A stretch of DNA of 9,858 nt from an uncultured Sutterella sp. GTDB taxonomy: Bacteria > Pseudomonadota > Gammaproteobacteria > Burkholderiales > Burkholderiaceae_F. A program made the translations under genes and the position numbers. This document shows positions 1 to 6,266 of the stretch, in pieces. How positions within the stretch are numbered: the stretch's first letter is position 1; every line of letters begins with the position of its first letter. The notes under the pieces were generated by a model. It saw only the letters and a program-made list of their open reading frames with translations. It was not told the DNA's origin and did no database searches. The stretch spans positions 1 to 9,858 of the forward strand of contig CAJLHF010000058.1 in assembly GCA_905206365.1 (NCBI GenBank), read 5' to 3'.

Positions 1-53
1 GGTGGGTGGTGTGGGAGGACGGCGCGGGGACATCCCTGCGCCTCCTACCCGAT
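1..53 (+). mobile_element. 3' end of a group II intron (domain VI and tail of domain V), truncated by window edge
   Basis: The first 53 bases have the form of a group II intron 3' terminus. GGCGCGGGG (21-29) pairs with CCCTGCGCC (34-42) around the loop ACAT. Below it, GGGAGGA (13-19) pairs with TCCT (43-46) and CCC (48-50), leaving A47 unpaired. A single bulged A about seven bases before an end reading ...CCCGAT is the classic lariat branch point and 3' splice site of bacterial group II introns. The GGTGGTGTGGGAGG lead-in resembles the end of domain V. The pairing is seen directly; the intron identity rests on family knowledge. The catalytic core and any reverse transcriptase would lie left of the window. 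The exon would resume at about 54. Confidence 0.7.
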
Positions 54-269
54 TTATGGTCTTTTCGCGCTCAGTTTGCGCTCCCTTGCACCCTTTTCGG
101 GGCGAGCTCGATGGGCTGGAAATCAAGCGTGCAGCACCCGGGGACGATGTTGATGGCGGTATCGAGGCGGTGTCGACGGAAGCACTTTTGTTCGTCCGCC
201 TGCTCGTCTCGGACGTCGACCGCCGACGTTTCCGACGTTCTCGACGCCCCGGGGACTTTCGACTCTCTC
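54..269. other. Intergenic stretch between intron end and feo terminator; no convincing gene
   Basis: This 216-base stretch holds only weak reading frames on both strands, with no recognisable domain and no clear ribosome binding site. The longest minus-strand frame here (71-304, GTG start) would begin inside the feo terminator. Its tail (CCTLDFQPIELAPKRVQG) has protein-like composition but I do not recognise it. It may be flanking exon sequence for the intron at the left edge, or a decayed gene fragment. I see no promoter or repeat that settles its role. Confidence 0.4.
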
Positions 270-312
270 AAAAAGACCGACGGGGATGCCTCCGCTCGAA
301 GCACCCCCGTCG
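270..312 (-). terminator. Intrinsic terminator of the feo operon
   Basis: Read on the minus strand, CGACGGGGGTGC (312-301) pairs with GCATCCCCGTCG (289-278). This is a 12-bp stem with one G-U pair and an 11-base loop. It is followed after three bases by a run of five T (274-270). It lies about 70 bases past the feoB stop and is correctly oriented for that transcript. Confidence 0.85.
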
Positions 313-344
313 TGTCGGAGACTCGGTGGGGAAGGTTTCGATAC

Positions 345-385
345 CTTTCGGCGTTCTCAACCTTCGCAGACTTTCGGCATTCTCA
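345..385. repeat. Imperfect 15-bp direct repeat overlapping the feoB stop codon
   Basis: CTTTCGGCGTTCTCA (345-359) and CTTTCGGCATTCTCA (371-385) match at 14 of 15 bases, 26 bases apart start to start. The second copy contains the feoB stop codon (TGA on the minus strand at 385-383). The bases between copies do not match well, so this is a partial tandem duplication and not a clean repeat unit. Confidence 0.6.
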
Positions 386-2722
386 GCGGTCGGCCACAAT
401 CGGGATCACGCGCGGACGCTTCGCCGCATCGCGCTTCGCGAAGGACCGCATGTAGAACCACATGAAGACGAGGACGAGAAGCGAGACGCCGATCGCTACG
501 GTCGCGTAGAGGGGATCGGCCGAGAAATTGACGAGGCGGTAGAAGATCGTCGCGGCCGAGTAGCCGAGTGCCGTCGTCCACACGCAGGCAAAGACCGTCC
601 AGGCCGTACCGACTTCGCGGTAGACGGCGGCGATGGCGGCACAGCAGGGCATGTAGAGCAGAACGAGGAGGAGGTAGGCGAAGGCGGCCGATTGCGACGC
701 GAAAAGCGTGCGGATCGTGTCGATCGTGCCCGTCGAAACTTCCTGCTCTTCGGCGGCCGCGGCTTCGTCCGAGAGGTCGCCCACGGTGATGCCGAGGGGG
801 TCGACCAGGGCGGAACCGAGACCCGCCAGGTTTTCACCCGTAACGGAAAGCGCTTCGCCGAGCGTGGCTGTGAAGGAGAAGCCTTTCTCCTCTTCGGCGG
901 CGCCGTCTTCGGCCGCGTTCGCGGCGCCCATTTGGTCGTAGAGCGAATTGAGCGTACCCACCACGGTTTCCTTCGCGAAGATACCCGTGAAAATGCCGAC
1001 GGCGGCGGGCCAATTCTGTTCTTCAACGCCCATCGGTTCGAGGATCGGCACGATCGTGCGGCCGACCGACGAGAGGACGGACTTTTCGGTGTCTTCGTTC
1101 CCGAAGGAGCCGTCGGTACCGAGCGAATTGAGGAACGAGACGGCGGCGACGATGACGACGATTACTTTACCTGCACGGAACATGAAGCCCGAGACGCGGT
1201 CCTTGGTGCGGGTGAGCACGCCCTTCAAGGTCGGGATGTGGTAGGGCGGAATTTCCATCACAAAGGCGGACGCCGCACCGGGGAGCGCGCTCTTCTTGAG
1301 GAGGAAGCCGGTCAAAACCGCGGCGCCGATCCCGATCAGATAGAGGGCGAAGACGAGATTCTGACCGTTCGTCGGGAAGAAGGCCGTGGCAAAGAGGACG
1401 TAGACGGGCAAACGTGCGCCGCAGCTCATGAAGGGCGCCATCATCACGGTGATGATGCGATCCGACGCCCGGTCCATCGTGCGCGTCGCCATGATGGCGG
1501 GCACGTTGCAGCCGAAGCCGACGATCAGGGGCACGAACGCCTTCCCGGGCAAACCGATCGCACGCATCATGCGGTCCATGACGAAGGCGGCGCGCGCCAT
1601 GTAGCCCGAGTCCTCAAGGACGGCAAGGAAAAGGTAAAGGAAGAAGACGACCGGAATGAAGGTCGAGACGGTCTGAAGACCGCCGCCGATACCGTTTGCG
1701 AGGAATACGCGCAGCCAGTCGGGCGTTCCGATCGAAGCGAGGAATTCGCTCAGACCGTCGACCAGGACGCCGCCCACCAAAATATCGAAGAAGTCGATAA
1801 AGGCCCCGCCCACGTTCTGCGTGAAAAGGAACATCACGTACATGACGAGGAGGAAAATCGGCAGCCCCAACCATCGGTTGAGCACGATTCGGTCGATGCG
1901 GTCCGTCATCGTTTCGGAGACTTCTCCCTTGCGCGTGACGGCGGCCTCGGTCACCTGCGCGACGAAGTCGTAGCGCGACCCCGCGATAGCGATGTCGAGG
2001 TCCCCGTCGTAGGCGGCGTTCATCGCGTCGACGATTTCGGAAACGCGTGCACGGGTCGCTTCGGGGAGGCGTTCCGCCAGGCCCGGGGCGCCTTCGAGCA
2101 TCTGAAGCGCGTACCACTCGGGACGCTTCGTTTCGTCGTTTTTGAGAAGATCGGCGATCTTGCGCACGGCGTCCGTCGTCTTTTCGTCGAATTCGAAGCC
2201 GAGGGGCGGAATGCTCGGACGGGCGACGAAGTCGGAAAGGGCCTTCTTGAGTTCGTCCAGCCCCTTTTCGCGCGAAGCGACGATCCCGACCACGGGGCAG
2301 CCGAGGCGGCGCGAAAGCGCGTCGAGGTCGATCGAGAGGCGGTGCTGCTTGGCGATGTCGAGCATGTTCACGACGACGATCATCGGAACGCGCATCTCAA
2401 TCAACTGCGCCGTGAGGTAGAGGTTGCGTTCGAGGTTCGAAGCGTCGACGATGTTCACGACCGCTTCGGCTTCGTCCGAGAGGATGTAGTCGCGCGCGAT
2501 GCGTTCGTCTTCGCTCGTCGACGACGAGGGCGTGATCGAGTAAATCCCCGGAAGGTCGACGAGGTCGATCTCGTCGGCGCCGAGCTTGAAGTGCCCGACC
2601 TTCTTGTCGACCGTGACGCCCGGCCAGTTGCCGACGTGTTGCCGCGAGCCCGTGAGGGCGTTGAAAAGCGTGGTCTTCCCGCAGTTGGGATTGCCGACGA
2701 CGCATAAGGTACGTTTGGTCAT
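383..2722 (-). CDS. feoB: Ferrous iron transport protein B (GTP-dependent Fe(II) permease)
   Basis: FeoB is the inner-membrane Fe(II) permease with a cytosolic G-protein domain. The 779 residues are full length for the family. The GTPase motifs are complete: P-loop GNPNCGKTT at 10-18, DLPG at 56-59, NMLD at 119-122 and VAS at 148-150. A helical GDI-like region follows to about 280. The membrane domain starts near 285 and carries the hallmark GCNVPAI (404-410), CGARLPVY (434-441), the conserved IFAKETVVGTLNSLY segment (581-595) and YMPCC (690-694). Two acidic, Ala-rich stretches (601-612 and 651-661) interrupt the C-terminal half and look like loops. The ATG at 2722 puts the P-loop in its usual place right after the N-terminus; the ribosome site ahead of it is weak (CGAGAA). 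It is last in the feoA-feoA-feoB operon, 104 bases behind feoA, and should follow the Fur-controlled promoter near 3500. Confidence 0.97.
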   Translation of the reverse strand: MTKRTLCVVGNPNCGKTTLFNALTGSRQHVGNWPGVTVDKKVGHFKLGADEIDLVDLPGIYSITPSSSTSEDERIARDYILSDEAEAVVNIVDASNLERNLYLTAQLIEMRVPMIVVVNMLDIAKQHRLSIDLDALSRRLGCPVVGIVASREKGLDELKKALSDFVARPSIPPLGFEFDEKTTDAVRKIADLLKNDETKRPEWYALQMLEGAPGLAERLPEATRARVSEIVDAMNAAYDGDLDIAIAGSRYDFVAQVTEAAVTRKGEVSETMTDRIDRIVLNRWLGLPIFLLVMYVMFLFTQNVGGAFIDFFDILVGGVLVDGLSEFLASIGTPDWLRVFLANGIGGGLQTVSTFIPVVFFLYLFLAVLEDSGYMARAAFVMDRMMRAIGLPGKAFVPLIVGFGCNVPAIMATRTMDRASDRIITVMMAPFMSCGARLPVYVLFATAFFPTNGQNLVFALYLIGIGAAVLTGFLLKKSALPGAASAFVMEIPPYHIPTLKGVLTRTKDRVSGFMFRAGKVIVVIVAAVSFLNSLGTDGSFGNEDTEKSVLSSVGRTIVPILEPMGVEEQNWPAAVGIFTGIFAKETVVGTLNSLYDQMGAANAAEDGAAEEEKGFSFTATLGEALSVTGENLAGLGSALVDPLGITVGDLSDEAAAAEEQEVSTGTIDTIRTLFASQSAAFAYLLLVLLYMPCCAAIAAVYREVGTAWTVFACVWTTALGYSAATIFYRLVNFSADPLYATVAIGVSLLVLVFMWFYMRSFAKRDAAKRPRVIPIVADR

Positions 2723-2752
2723 ACGTGTGTTCTCGGATTCGGTTGAGAGGGC

Positions 2753-2822
2753 GGCCTCGGACGAGAGCTCTCGAGCGGAGGCCGGCGGGGAGAAAAGAGG
2801 ACGGAATCGTTTTCGGATTCCG
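2753..2822 (-). promoter_or_regulatory. Two stem-loops in the feoA-feoB spacer (possible attenuator or RNA processing site)
   Basis: The 104-base spacer between feoA and feoB holds two inverted repeats. Just after the feoA stop, CGGAATC and GATTCCG (2802-2808 and 2816-2822) enclose a 7-base loop. On the minus strand this is followed by a pyrimidine-rich tract, TCCTCTTTTCTCC. Nearer feoB, GGCCTC and GAGGCC (2753-2758 and 2778-2783) enclose CGAGAGCTCTCG, itself palindromic. Neither has a perfect T-run, so full termination is unlikely. Partial termination or transcript processing that lowers feoB relative to feoA is an inference. Confidence 0.45.
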
Positions 2823-2826
2823 ACGC

Positions 2827-3057
2827 TCAGGCGGGCGACTCCACGTCGAGGAGGGCCGCTTCGTCCTTGCGAAGGCTCACGAAGCTCCCGCGCACGCGCA
2901 GCTCCACCGGGTCGCCGAGCGGCGCCACGCGCACGATCTCGAAGGCGGTGCCCGGGGTGAGGCCGAGCGTCACGAGACGACGGCGGTATTCGGGGTGCGT
3001 TTTGCCGAGTGCGACGATGCGCCCTCGGGCGCCGACGGGAAGGTGTTGGATTTCCAT
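2827..3057 (-). CDS. feoA: FeoA, small SH3-like ferrous iron transport protein
   Basis: FeoA is a small cytosolic SH3-like protein needed for FeoB-driven Fe(II) uptake, probably by contacting FeoB. The 76 residues match the usual 75-85. The family pattern is clear: MEIQHLPVGARGRIVAL at the start, RRLVTLGLTPGTAFEIVR in the middle (the LGLTPG turn is the signature), then DPVELRVRGSFVSLRKDEAALLDV at the end. The frame stays open upstream to 3174. The ATG at 3057 is chosen because AGGA sits eight bases before it and the protein then begins exactly where FeoA proteins do. It lies 85 bases behind a second FeoA-like gene and 104 bases ahead of feoB, all on one strand. Confidence 0.93.
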   Translation of the reverse strand: MEIQHLPVGARGRIVALGKTHPEYRRRLVTLGLTPGTAFEIVRVAPLGDPVELRVRGSFVSLRKDEAALLDVESPA

Positions 3058-3142
3058 AGTTGTTGTCCTGAAGATTGGAGTAGGGCGTCGGCGGCCTCTC
3101 TGGCGGGTCGTCGGCGAGGTTTGACGGGTGAACCGTTCGAAA

Positions 3143-3394
3143 TCAACAAACGTAAATTTTTCGGGCCGTCTCACGATCGACCCCGATGCGGCCGTACCCG
3201 ATGCCGAGCATCAGAGGGCCTTCGTCGCTGCCTTCGAGCGGCGTTACGGGGCCTCCCACGCGAAGACCGAGCTCAAGCAAACGGGCGGTCTCGCCTTCGG
3301 GAAGCTTCACGCGCACGACCGTCACGGTCTGCCGAAGAGGAGACTCCGTCAGCGGACGGGGGCGACGCGAAAGGTCGGATGAAGAGGCGGGCAT
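3143..3394 (-). CDS. FeoA-family protein, first gene of the feo operon
   Basis: This 83-residue protein is a second, diverged FeoA. After a Ser/Pro/Arg-rich N-terminus of about 20 residues comes the FeoA fold: LRQTVTVVRVKLPEGETARLLELGLRVGGPVTPL, then GPLMLGIGYGRIGVDRETARKIYV. The LLELGLRVGG turn and the IGVDRETARKIYV ending are the recognisable parts. The frame extends upstream to 3481, but GGGAGA six bases before the ATG at 3394 supports the shorter start. It is the gene nearest the Fur-box promoter and leads feoA and feoB. Operons with two feoA genes are known in other bacteria; whether the copies have distinct roles cannot be read from sequence. I leave the symbol blank because feoA fits the neighbouring copy better. 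Confidence 0.85.
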   Translation of the reverse strand: MPASSSDLSRRPRPLTESPLRQTVTVVRVKLPEGETARLLELGLRVGGPVTPLEGSDEGPLMLGIGYGRIGVDRETARKIYVC

Positions 3395-3492
3395 GTCGTA
3401 TCTCCCGGGGATGCGTACGTACCAAAAGCAAAGATGAAAACGGTCGATGCCGCAACGCTTCTTGTTGTATGCGTGATGCATCGATAATGCGC

Positions 3493-3521
3493 ATGTTACC
3501 GATAATCATTCTCAATTTCAA
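3493..3521 (-). promoter_or_regulatory. feo operon promoter with embedded Fur box
   Basis: On the minus strand, a -35 TTGAAA (3521-3516) and a -10 TAACAT (3498-3493) are exactly 17 bases apart. The spacer holds a Fur-type operator. Positions 3495-3513 match 15 of the 19 bases of GATAATGATAATCATTATC, with 12 of 13 in its right part. In the 7-1-7 form, TGAGAATGATTATCG differs from TGATAATNATTATCA at two positions. A second GATAAT lies at 3483-3488. Iron-loaded Fur bound here would cover the polymerase site, the standard arrangement for feo repression. Transcription would start near 3486, giving a leader of about 90 bases. Confidence 0.82.
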
Positions 3522-3540
3522 TTGGAAAAATAGTCGTACG

Positions 3541-3674
3541 GTGGCCGCGTAGGTGCTTTCATCCAATGCGACTCGGTTTTCAAGTTGGGTAAACAGTTTT
3601 GGCTGTCGGATTCGGTCGGATCGGGCAAGAGTCGGCGCTCGGGCGGGAGGGGGCTTCGACCCGTAGGGGCGAAG
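3541..3674. other. Intergenic region behind the feo promoter; nothing recognised
   Basis: Between the feo promoter and the terminator of the methyltransferase-HNH gene lie about 130 bases with no supported gene. A short tandem-like stretch (CGGATTCGGTCGGATCGGG, near 3606-3624) and a weak inverted repeat ACAG/CTGT (near 3592-3605) are all that stand out. Confidence 0.5.
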
Positions 3675-3723
3675 AAAAATCGGGCGACCCGACGCGGTGT
3701 CCGGTCGCCCGATGAGGGTGTTT
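3675..3723 (-). terminator. Intrinsic terminator of the methyltransferase-HNH gene
   Basis: On the minus strand, ATCGGGCGACC (3723-3713) and GGTCGCCCGAT (3689-3679) form a perfect 11-bp stem with a long loop. The stem runs straight into TTTTT (3679-3675). It lies 112 bases past the stop at 3836 and isolates that gene from the feo promoter beyond it. Confidence 0.88.
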
Positions 3724-3835
3724 CGGGGAAGCACCGCAACCGTCGTGCGGGCTGAGGTTCTTGGGGGGCTCAACGGTTTGTTTTGGGGTCGCACCGCCTG
3801 GTGAAGGTCCTCCCGACAAAAGGATTTGGAATGCC

Positions 3836-5923
3836 TTACGGGATCGGTACACTCGGACGCCACCGATCGGCATGGTACTGGAGAGCGACGGTGTCGGTCG
3901 CTTCCAGAAGCGCGTCGAAGAGCTTTGTCGTCCAGCGCGGCTCGCGCACGGACGAAAGGCCCGCCGCCGGGAAGGCCGAAGCCGCCTGGGCGAAAAAGAG
4001 CGCTTCGTACCGGTCGGCAAGGAACGTCCAGTCTTCGAAAACGCGGTTTCTGCGCTCGTAGAGAAGCGCCGCGCTCGGCAACCGATCGCTTTTGCCGCGG
4101 TTGACGGAACTCTCCGCGGGAAGCAGGTTCCAGAGGTCGTTCGAGCGGCTCTTCGCCCAGGGGATCACATGGTCGACGTCGAGCGTCCGATCGGTGAGCG
4201 GGAGCTCGGACCAGACGCAGACGAGCCCCTCGTTGCGAATGCGTTCGAGGTACACCGTGCGCGCGAGCGCCGTGCTGCGTTGGTCGGGCTCGGGAATGAG
4301 CCGCTCGAGAATTGCGGCGCTCGTGTGCGTCGACCCCGACAGCTCCGAAAAGCGGTGTGAGAGCTTCGCCCAGCCGAGCGCCACCGAGTCGGTGAGCCAC
4401 GGCGCGACCGCCGTGAGTTCCCGCCAGAGGTCGGCGGGAAATACCAGCTCCCCGCACCGAAGGCGAAAGTCTTCGGGCGTTGCGGGCTTTGTCGCACGGC
4501 CCTTCCGCGCGTTTGCAACGTTCTCGTACGGACGAACGGAAAAGAGACGGTTTGCGTCCGAGAGCACGGTGAGGAGCTTTTCGGAAAGGGAATTTCCCGC
4601 GTAACGAACGGGCCCTTCTTTGACGGTGTGCGCGACGGTCGTGACGAGTTTCGCGTAGTCGGCCCGAAGGCGAACGCGTCGGTCGTGTTCGGCGGGGTCC
4701 GTTCTTTGAAGCGGCAGGAGGGCGGCGTCCGTCCATGCTCCCGAATAGAGGTCGCGCTTCAGGCGCCAGAGGTCGCCCGAATAGGCTCGAATCAAGCCGA
4801 AAAGGGGCTCGACAAAGCCCGGCCGCCGGTTTCCGCCCACCTGGCGCGGTGCGGCCTTGAGAATTTCGTCGTCGGAATTTCCCGGCGCTCCGACGACTTC
4901 CGGCGCATAGAGTCGCCAGTAGTTTTCGATCCAGAGTTCGACGATCCCGTAAAAGGGAACGGCGACGCGCGGGTCGGCGAGGATCCGAAGCGTCGCATCC
5001 GAAGCGGCGCTCTTCGTGCTCCCCGCAATTCGGCGCATCTCCGCGTCCGACAAAAATCGAACGCCGCCCGAGGAGCGGATATTGAGGTCGCACAGGGTTT
5101 TCAAAAGTGCGAACTTGTAGGTGGCCGTCTTCGAATCCTGTTCGACGATCCCGAAAAGGCTCGTTCCCGCCCGAACGCGTCCCGTCTCGCGCAGAAATAC
5201 CATCGTGCGCCAGAGGGCGGGCGTTGCTTTCGGGCCCGCTTCGATCGGGTCGGACAGCGCCACGAGCGAAAACCCGAGACGCTCGAAAAGCGACGTGTAG
5301 TGTGCGGCGGGAAAGTCGGAGTAAAACCGCCCGGTGGAAGATCCGTCCCCGGGATGCTCCGTCGGGACGCTGACGAGCACGATCCCTTTTTCGCCCGTGA
5401 CCGACGCGATGAAGGCCGCCGTCTCGTAGAGTTCCGACGCGTCGAGGTGCTGAAGAACGCCCGACGAAGTGACGACGTCGAAGGGCTTCGTCGCGCCCAA
5501 GGCCCGAAGGGCCGCGGCCGGGTCGACGCGCAGGCCCTCGGAAGGCGGAAGCACGAGACGAACGAAACGGAGGCTCCCGGGCGGAGTCGTAGCGCTCGTG
5601 CCGGTCGTGTTGCTTGTAGAGCCGGTGCAATTCGTCGCGTCCGTTCCCGCGAGGCGCTTCGCCTCGGCAAGCATCGCCTCCGACCCGTCCGTAGCCGTAA
5701 CGTCGGCACCCAAGCGCGCCATGAAGCGCGCGTCCCGTCCCGAGCCGCAACCGAGCTCCAAAACGTTCGTTCCGGGAAGGACCCACCGTCGGTAGAGGGT
5801 TTCGAGGGCTTCGGGCGGACGGCTCTCGGTCGCGGTCGTCCCGAGCGCCTCGTACCGCGCGCAGTAGGTCGATGCGTTCGCCTCGTAGGCGGCGAGCGTG
5901 GCGTTTCGGGTAAGCTCGGACAT
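3836..5923 (-). CDS. Class I SAM-dependent methyltransferase fused to an HNH endonuclease domain
   Basis: Numbering from the ATG at 5923 (695 residues). The N-terminal part is a Rossmann methyltransferase. Motif I NVLELGCGSGRDARF lies near 52-66, and the acidic end of strand 2 is in ADVTATDGSEAML (about 73-85). FDVVTSSGVLQHL (148-160) is the motif IV region, and IVLVSVPTE near 181-189 is strand 5. A Thr/Ser/Gly-rich insert (92-117) interrupts the domain. The sequence IVEQDSKTATYKFALLKTLCDL (259-280) opens the second half; similar TYKFALL stretches occur in HNH-nuclease proteins as I recall them. The HNH core is LDVDHVIPWAKSRSNDLWNLLPAESSVNRGKSDRLPS at 581-617: histidine in DHVIPW, Asn in WNLLP, then N-R-G-K. 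No zinc Cys pairs are seen. The frame is open to a TTG at 6010; I chose the ATG at 5923 because it precedes a typical methyltransferase helix, though no Shine-Dalgarno is visible. It is alone on its transcript and divergent from dps. Defence or DNA modification is possible; the methylation target is unknown and could be a small molecule. Confidence 0.85.
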   Translation of the reverse strand: MSELTRNATLAAYEANASTYCARYEALGTTATESRPPEALETLYRRWVLPGTNVLELGCGSGRDARFMARLGADVTATDGSEAMLAEAKRLAGTDATNCTGSTSNTTGTSATTPPGSLRFVRLVLPPSEGLRVDPAAALRALGATKPFDVVTSSGVLQHLDASELYETAAFIASVTGEKGIVLVSVPTEHPGDGSSTGRFYSDFPAAHYTSLFERLGFSLVALSDPIEAGPKATPALWRTMVFLRETGRVRAGTSLFGIVEQDSKTATYKFALLKTLCDLNIRSSGGVRFLSDAEMRRIAGSTKSAASDATLRILADPRVAVPFYGIVELWIENYWRLYAPEVVGAPGNSDDEILKAAPRQVGGNRRPGFVEPLFGLIRAYSGDLWRLKRDLYSGAWTDAALLPLQRTDPAEHDRRVRLRADYAKLVTTVAHTVKEGPVRYAGNSLSEKLLTVLSDANRLFSVRPYENVANARKGRATKPATPEDFRLRCGELVFPADLWRELTAVAPWLTDSVALGWAKLSHRFSELSGSTHTSAAILERLIPEPDQRSTALARTVYLERIRNEGLVCVWSELPLTDRTLDVDHVIPWAKSRSNDLWNLLPAESSVNRGKSDRLPSAALLYERRNRVFEDWTFLADRYEALFFAQAASAFPAAGLSSVREPRWTTKLFDALLEATDTVALQYHADRWRPSVPIP

Positions 5924-6092
5924 GAGAGTGAAAGAAAAGCGTTGCGGGAAAAAGAGGTCCGTAAGGGTTCGGTCGAAGCCTCTCGTTCCATAGCCTATCC
6001 GAAAAGGCAACCAACCGCGTGTCCTACCGTTGCGGAACCTTTACACTCCATGATGAGGTGGAGGAGCGGCTCCGCGGGGAGAGTGATTCGAT

Positions 6093-6107
6093 ATAGGGCA
6101 TCCCTAT
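6093..6107 (+). promoter_or_regulatory. OxyR-type operator palindrome upstream of dps
   Basis: ATAGGGCATCCCTAT is a perfect inverted repeat (ATAGGG, CAT, CCCTAT). It fits the OxyR half-element ATAG-N7-CTAT and the LysR-family T-N11-A rule. Its centre lies about 67 bases before the predicted dps start, where LysR-type recognition sites usually sit. A second, adjoining OxyR element at the standard 7-base spacing (6115-6129) is at best weak. dps is an OxyR target in enterobacteria, which supports the reading. It could also act on the divergent methyltransferase-HNH gene. Confidence 0.6.
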
Positions 6108-6123
6108 TGAAAATTATTTTTCA
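6108..6123. promoter_or_regulatory. AT-rich perfect inverted repeat upstream of dps
   Basis: TGAAAATTATTTTTCA is a perfect 6-4-6 inverted repeat (TGAAAA, TTAT, TTTTCA). It abuts the OxyR-type palindrome and ends eight bases before the dps -35. It resembles a Fur or PerR operator in composition, but its even spacing does not match the 7-1-7 Fur pattern. It could equally be part of the second OxyR contact or an AT-rich activating (UP) element. The binding protein is unknown. Confidence 0.45.
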
Positions 6124-6131
6124 TTAGGAAA

Positions 6132-6160
6132 TTGCAATTTTCCGCGAGACGTGTTAGGAT
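6132..6160 (+). promoter_or_regulatory. dps promoter (sigma70-type)
   Basis: TTGCAA (6132-6137) and TAGGAT (6155-6160) are separated by 17 bases and together look like a good sigma70 promoter. Transcription would start near 6167, about 133 bases ahead of the dps ATG. The two palindromes just upstream suggest activation or repression of this promoter. Confidence 0.72.
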
Positions 6161-6175
6161 GAGTTCAACAGCTCG

Positions 6176-6266
6176 GGAGGCTCACTTCTCGGTCGAACCG
6201 TTTCGGTTCGAGCCGATCGATCTCCGGAGCCTCCGATACCGTCAGGAGCCGACGTCCTCGAAGGAC
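6176..6266 (+). promoter_or_regulatory. Structured 5' leader of dps
   Basis: The leader can fold into nested stems. GGAGGCTC (6176-6183) pairs perfectly with GAGCCTCC (6227-6234). Inside it, TCGG plus TCGAACCG (6189-6200) pairs with CGGTTCGA and CCGA (6204-6216) around TTT with one bulged G. A smaller hairpin GTCCT-CGA-AGGAC follows at 6254-6266. None covers the dps Shine-Dalgarno at 6287-6292. A role in mRNA stability or translation control is an inference; I do not recognise a known riboswitch class. Confidence 0.5.

Noticed and set aside
71..304. 77-codon minus-strand frame downstream of feoB
   Set aside because: Its GTG start lies inside the feo terminator hairpin, it has no ribosome site, and the protein is not recognised. 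Its codon third positions are GC-rich, so a gene fragment is not excluded.
2..2707. 901-codon plus-strand open frame over the feoB region
   Set aside because: It is antisense to feoB, which has all its motifs. The translation is rich in Arg, Asp, Glu and His with no domain, as expected for the opposite strand of a GC-rich gene.
3273..6014. 913-codon minus-strand frame overlapping the methyltransferase-HNH gene
   Set aside because: It is a shifted frame of the same strand with very Arg/Pro-rich, domain-free translation; it also runs through the terminator at 3675-3723. The frame at 3836-5923 carries the recognisable motifs.
5980..6020. Possible promoter for the methyltransferase-HNH gene (TTGGTT and CTATGG on the minus strand)
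   Set aside because: Spacing of 15 and poor matches; too weak to list as a feature.
6071..6088. GGAGCGGCTCC inverted repeat as a possible terminator
   Set aside because: The loop would be one base and no T-run follows on either strand.
4628..6127. 499-codon plus-strand frame antisense to the methyltransferase-HNH gene
   Set aside because: Arg/Glu/Gly-rich shadow with no domain or ribosome site.
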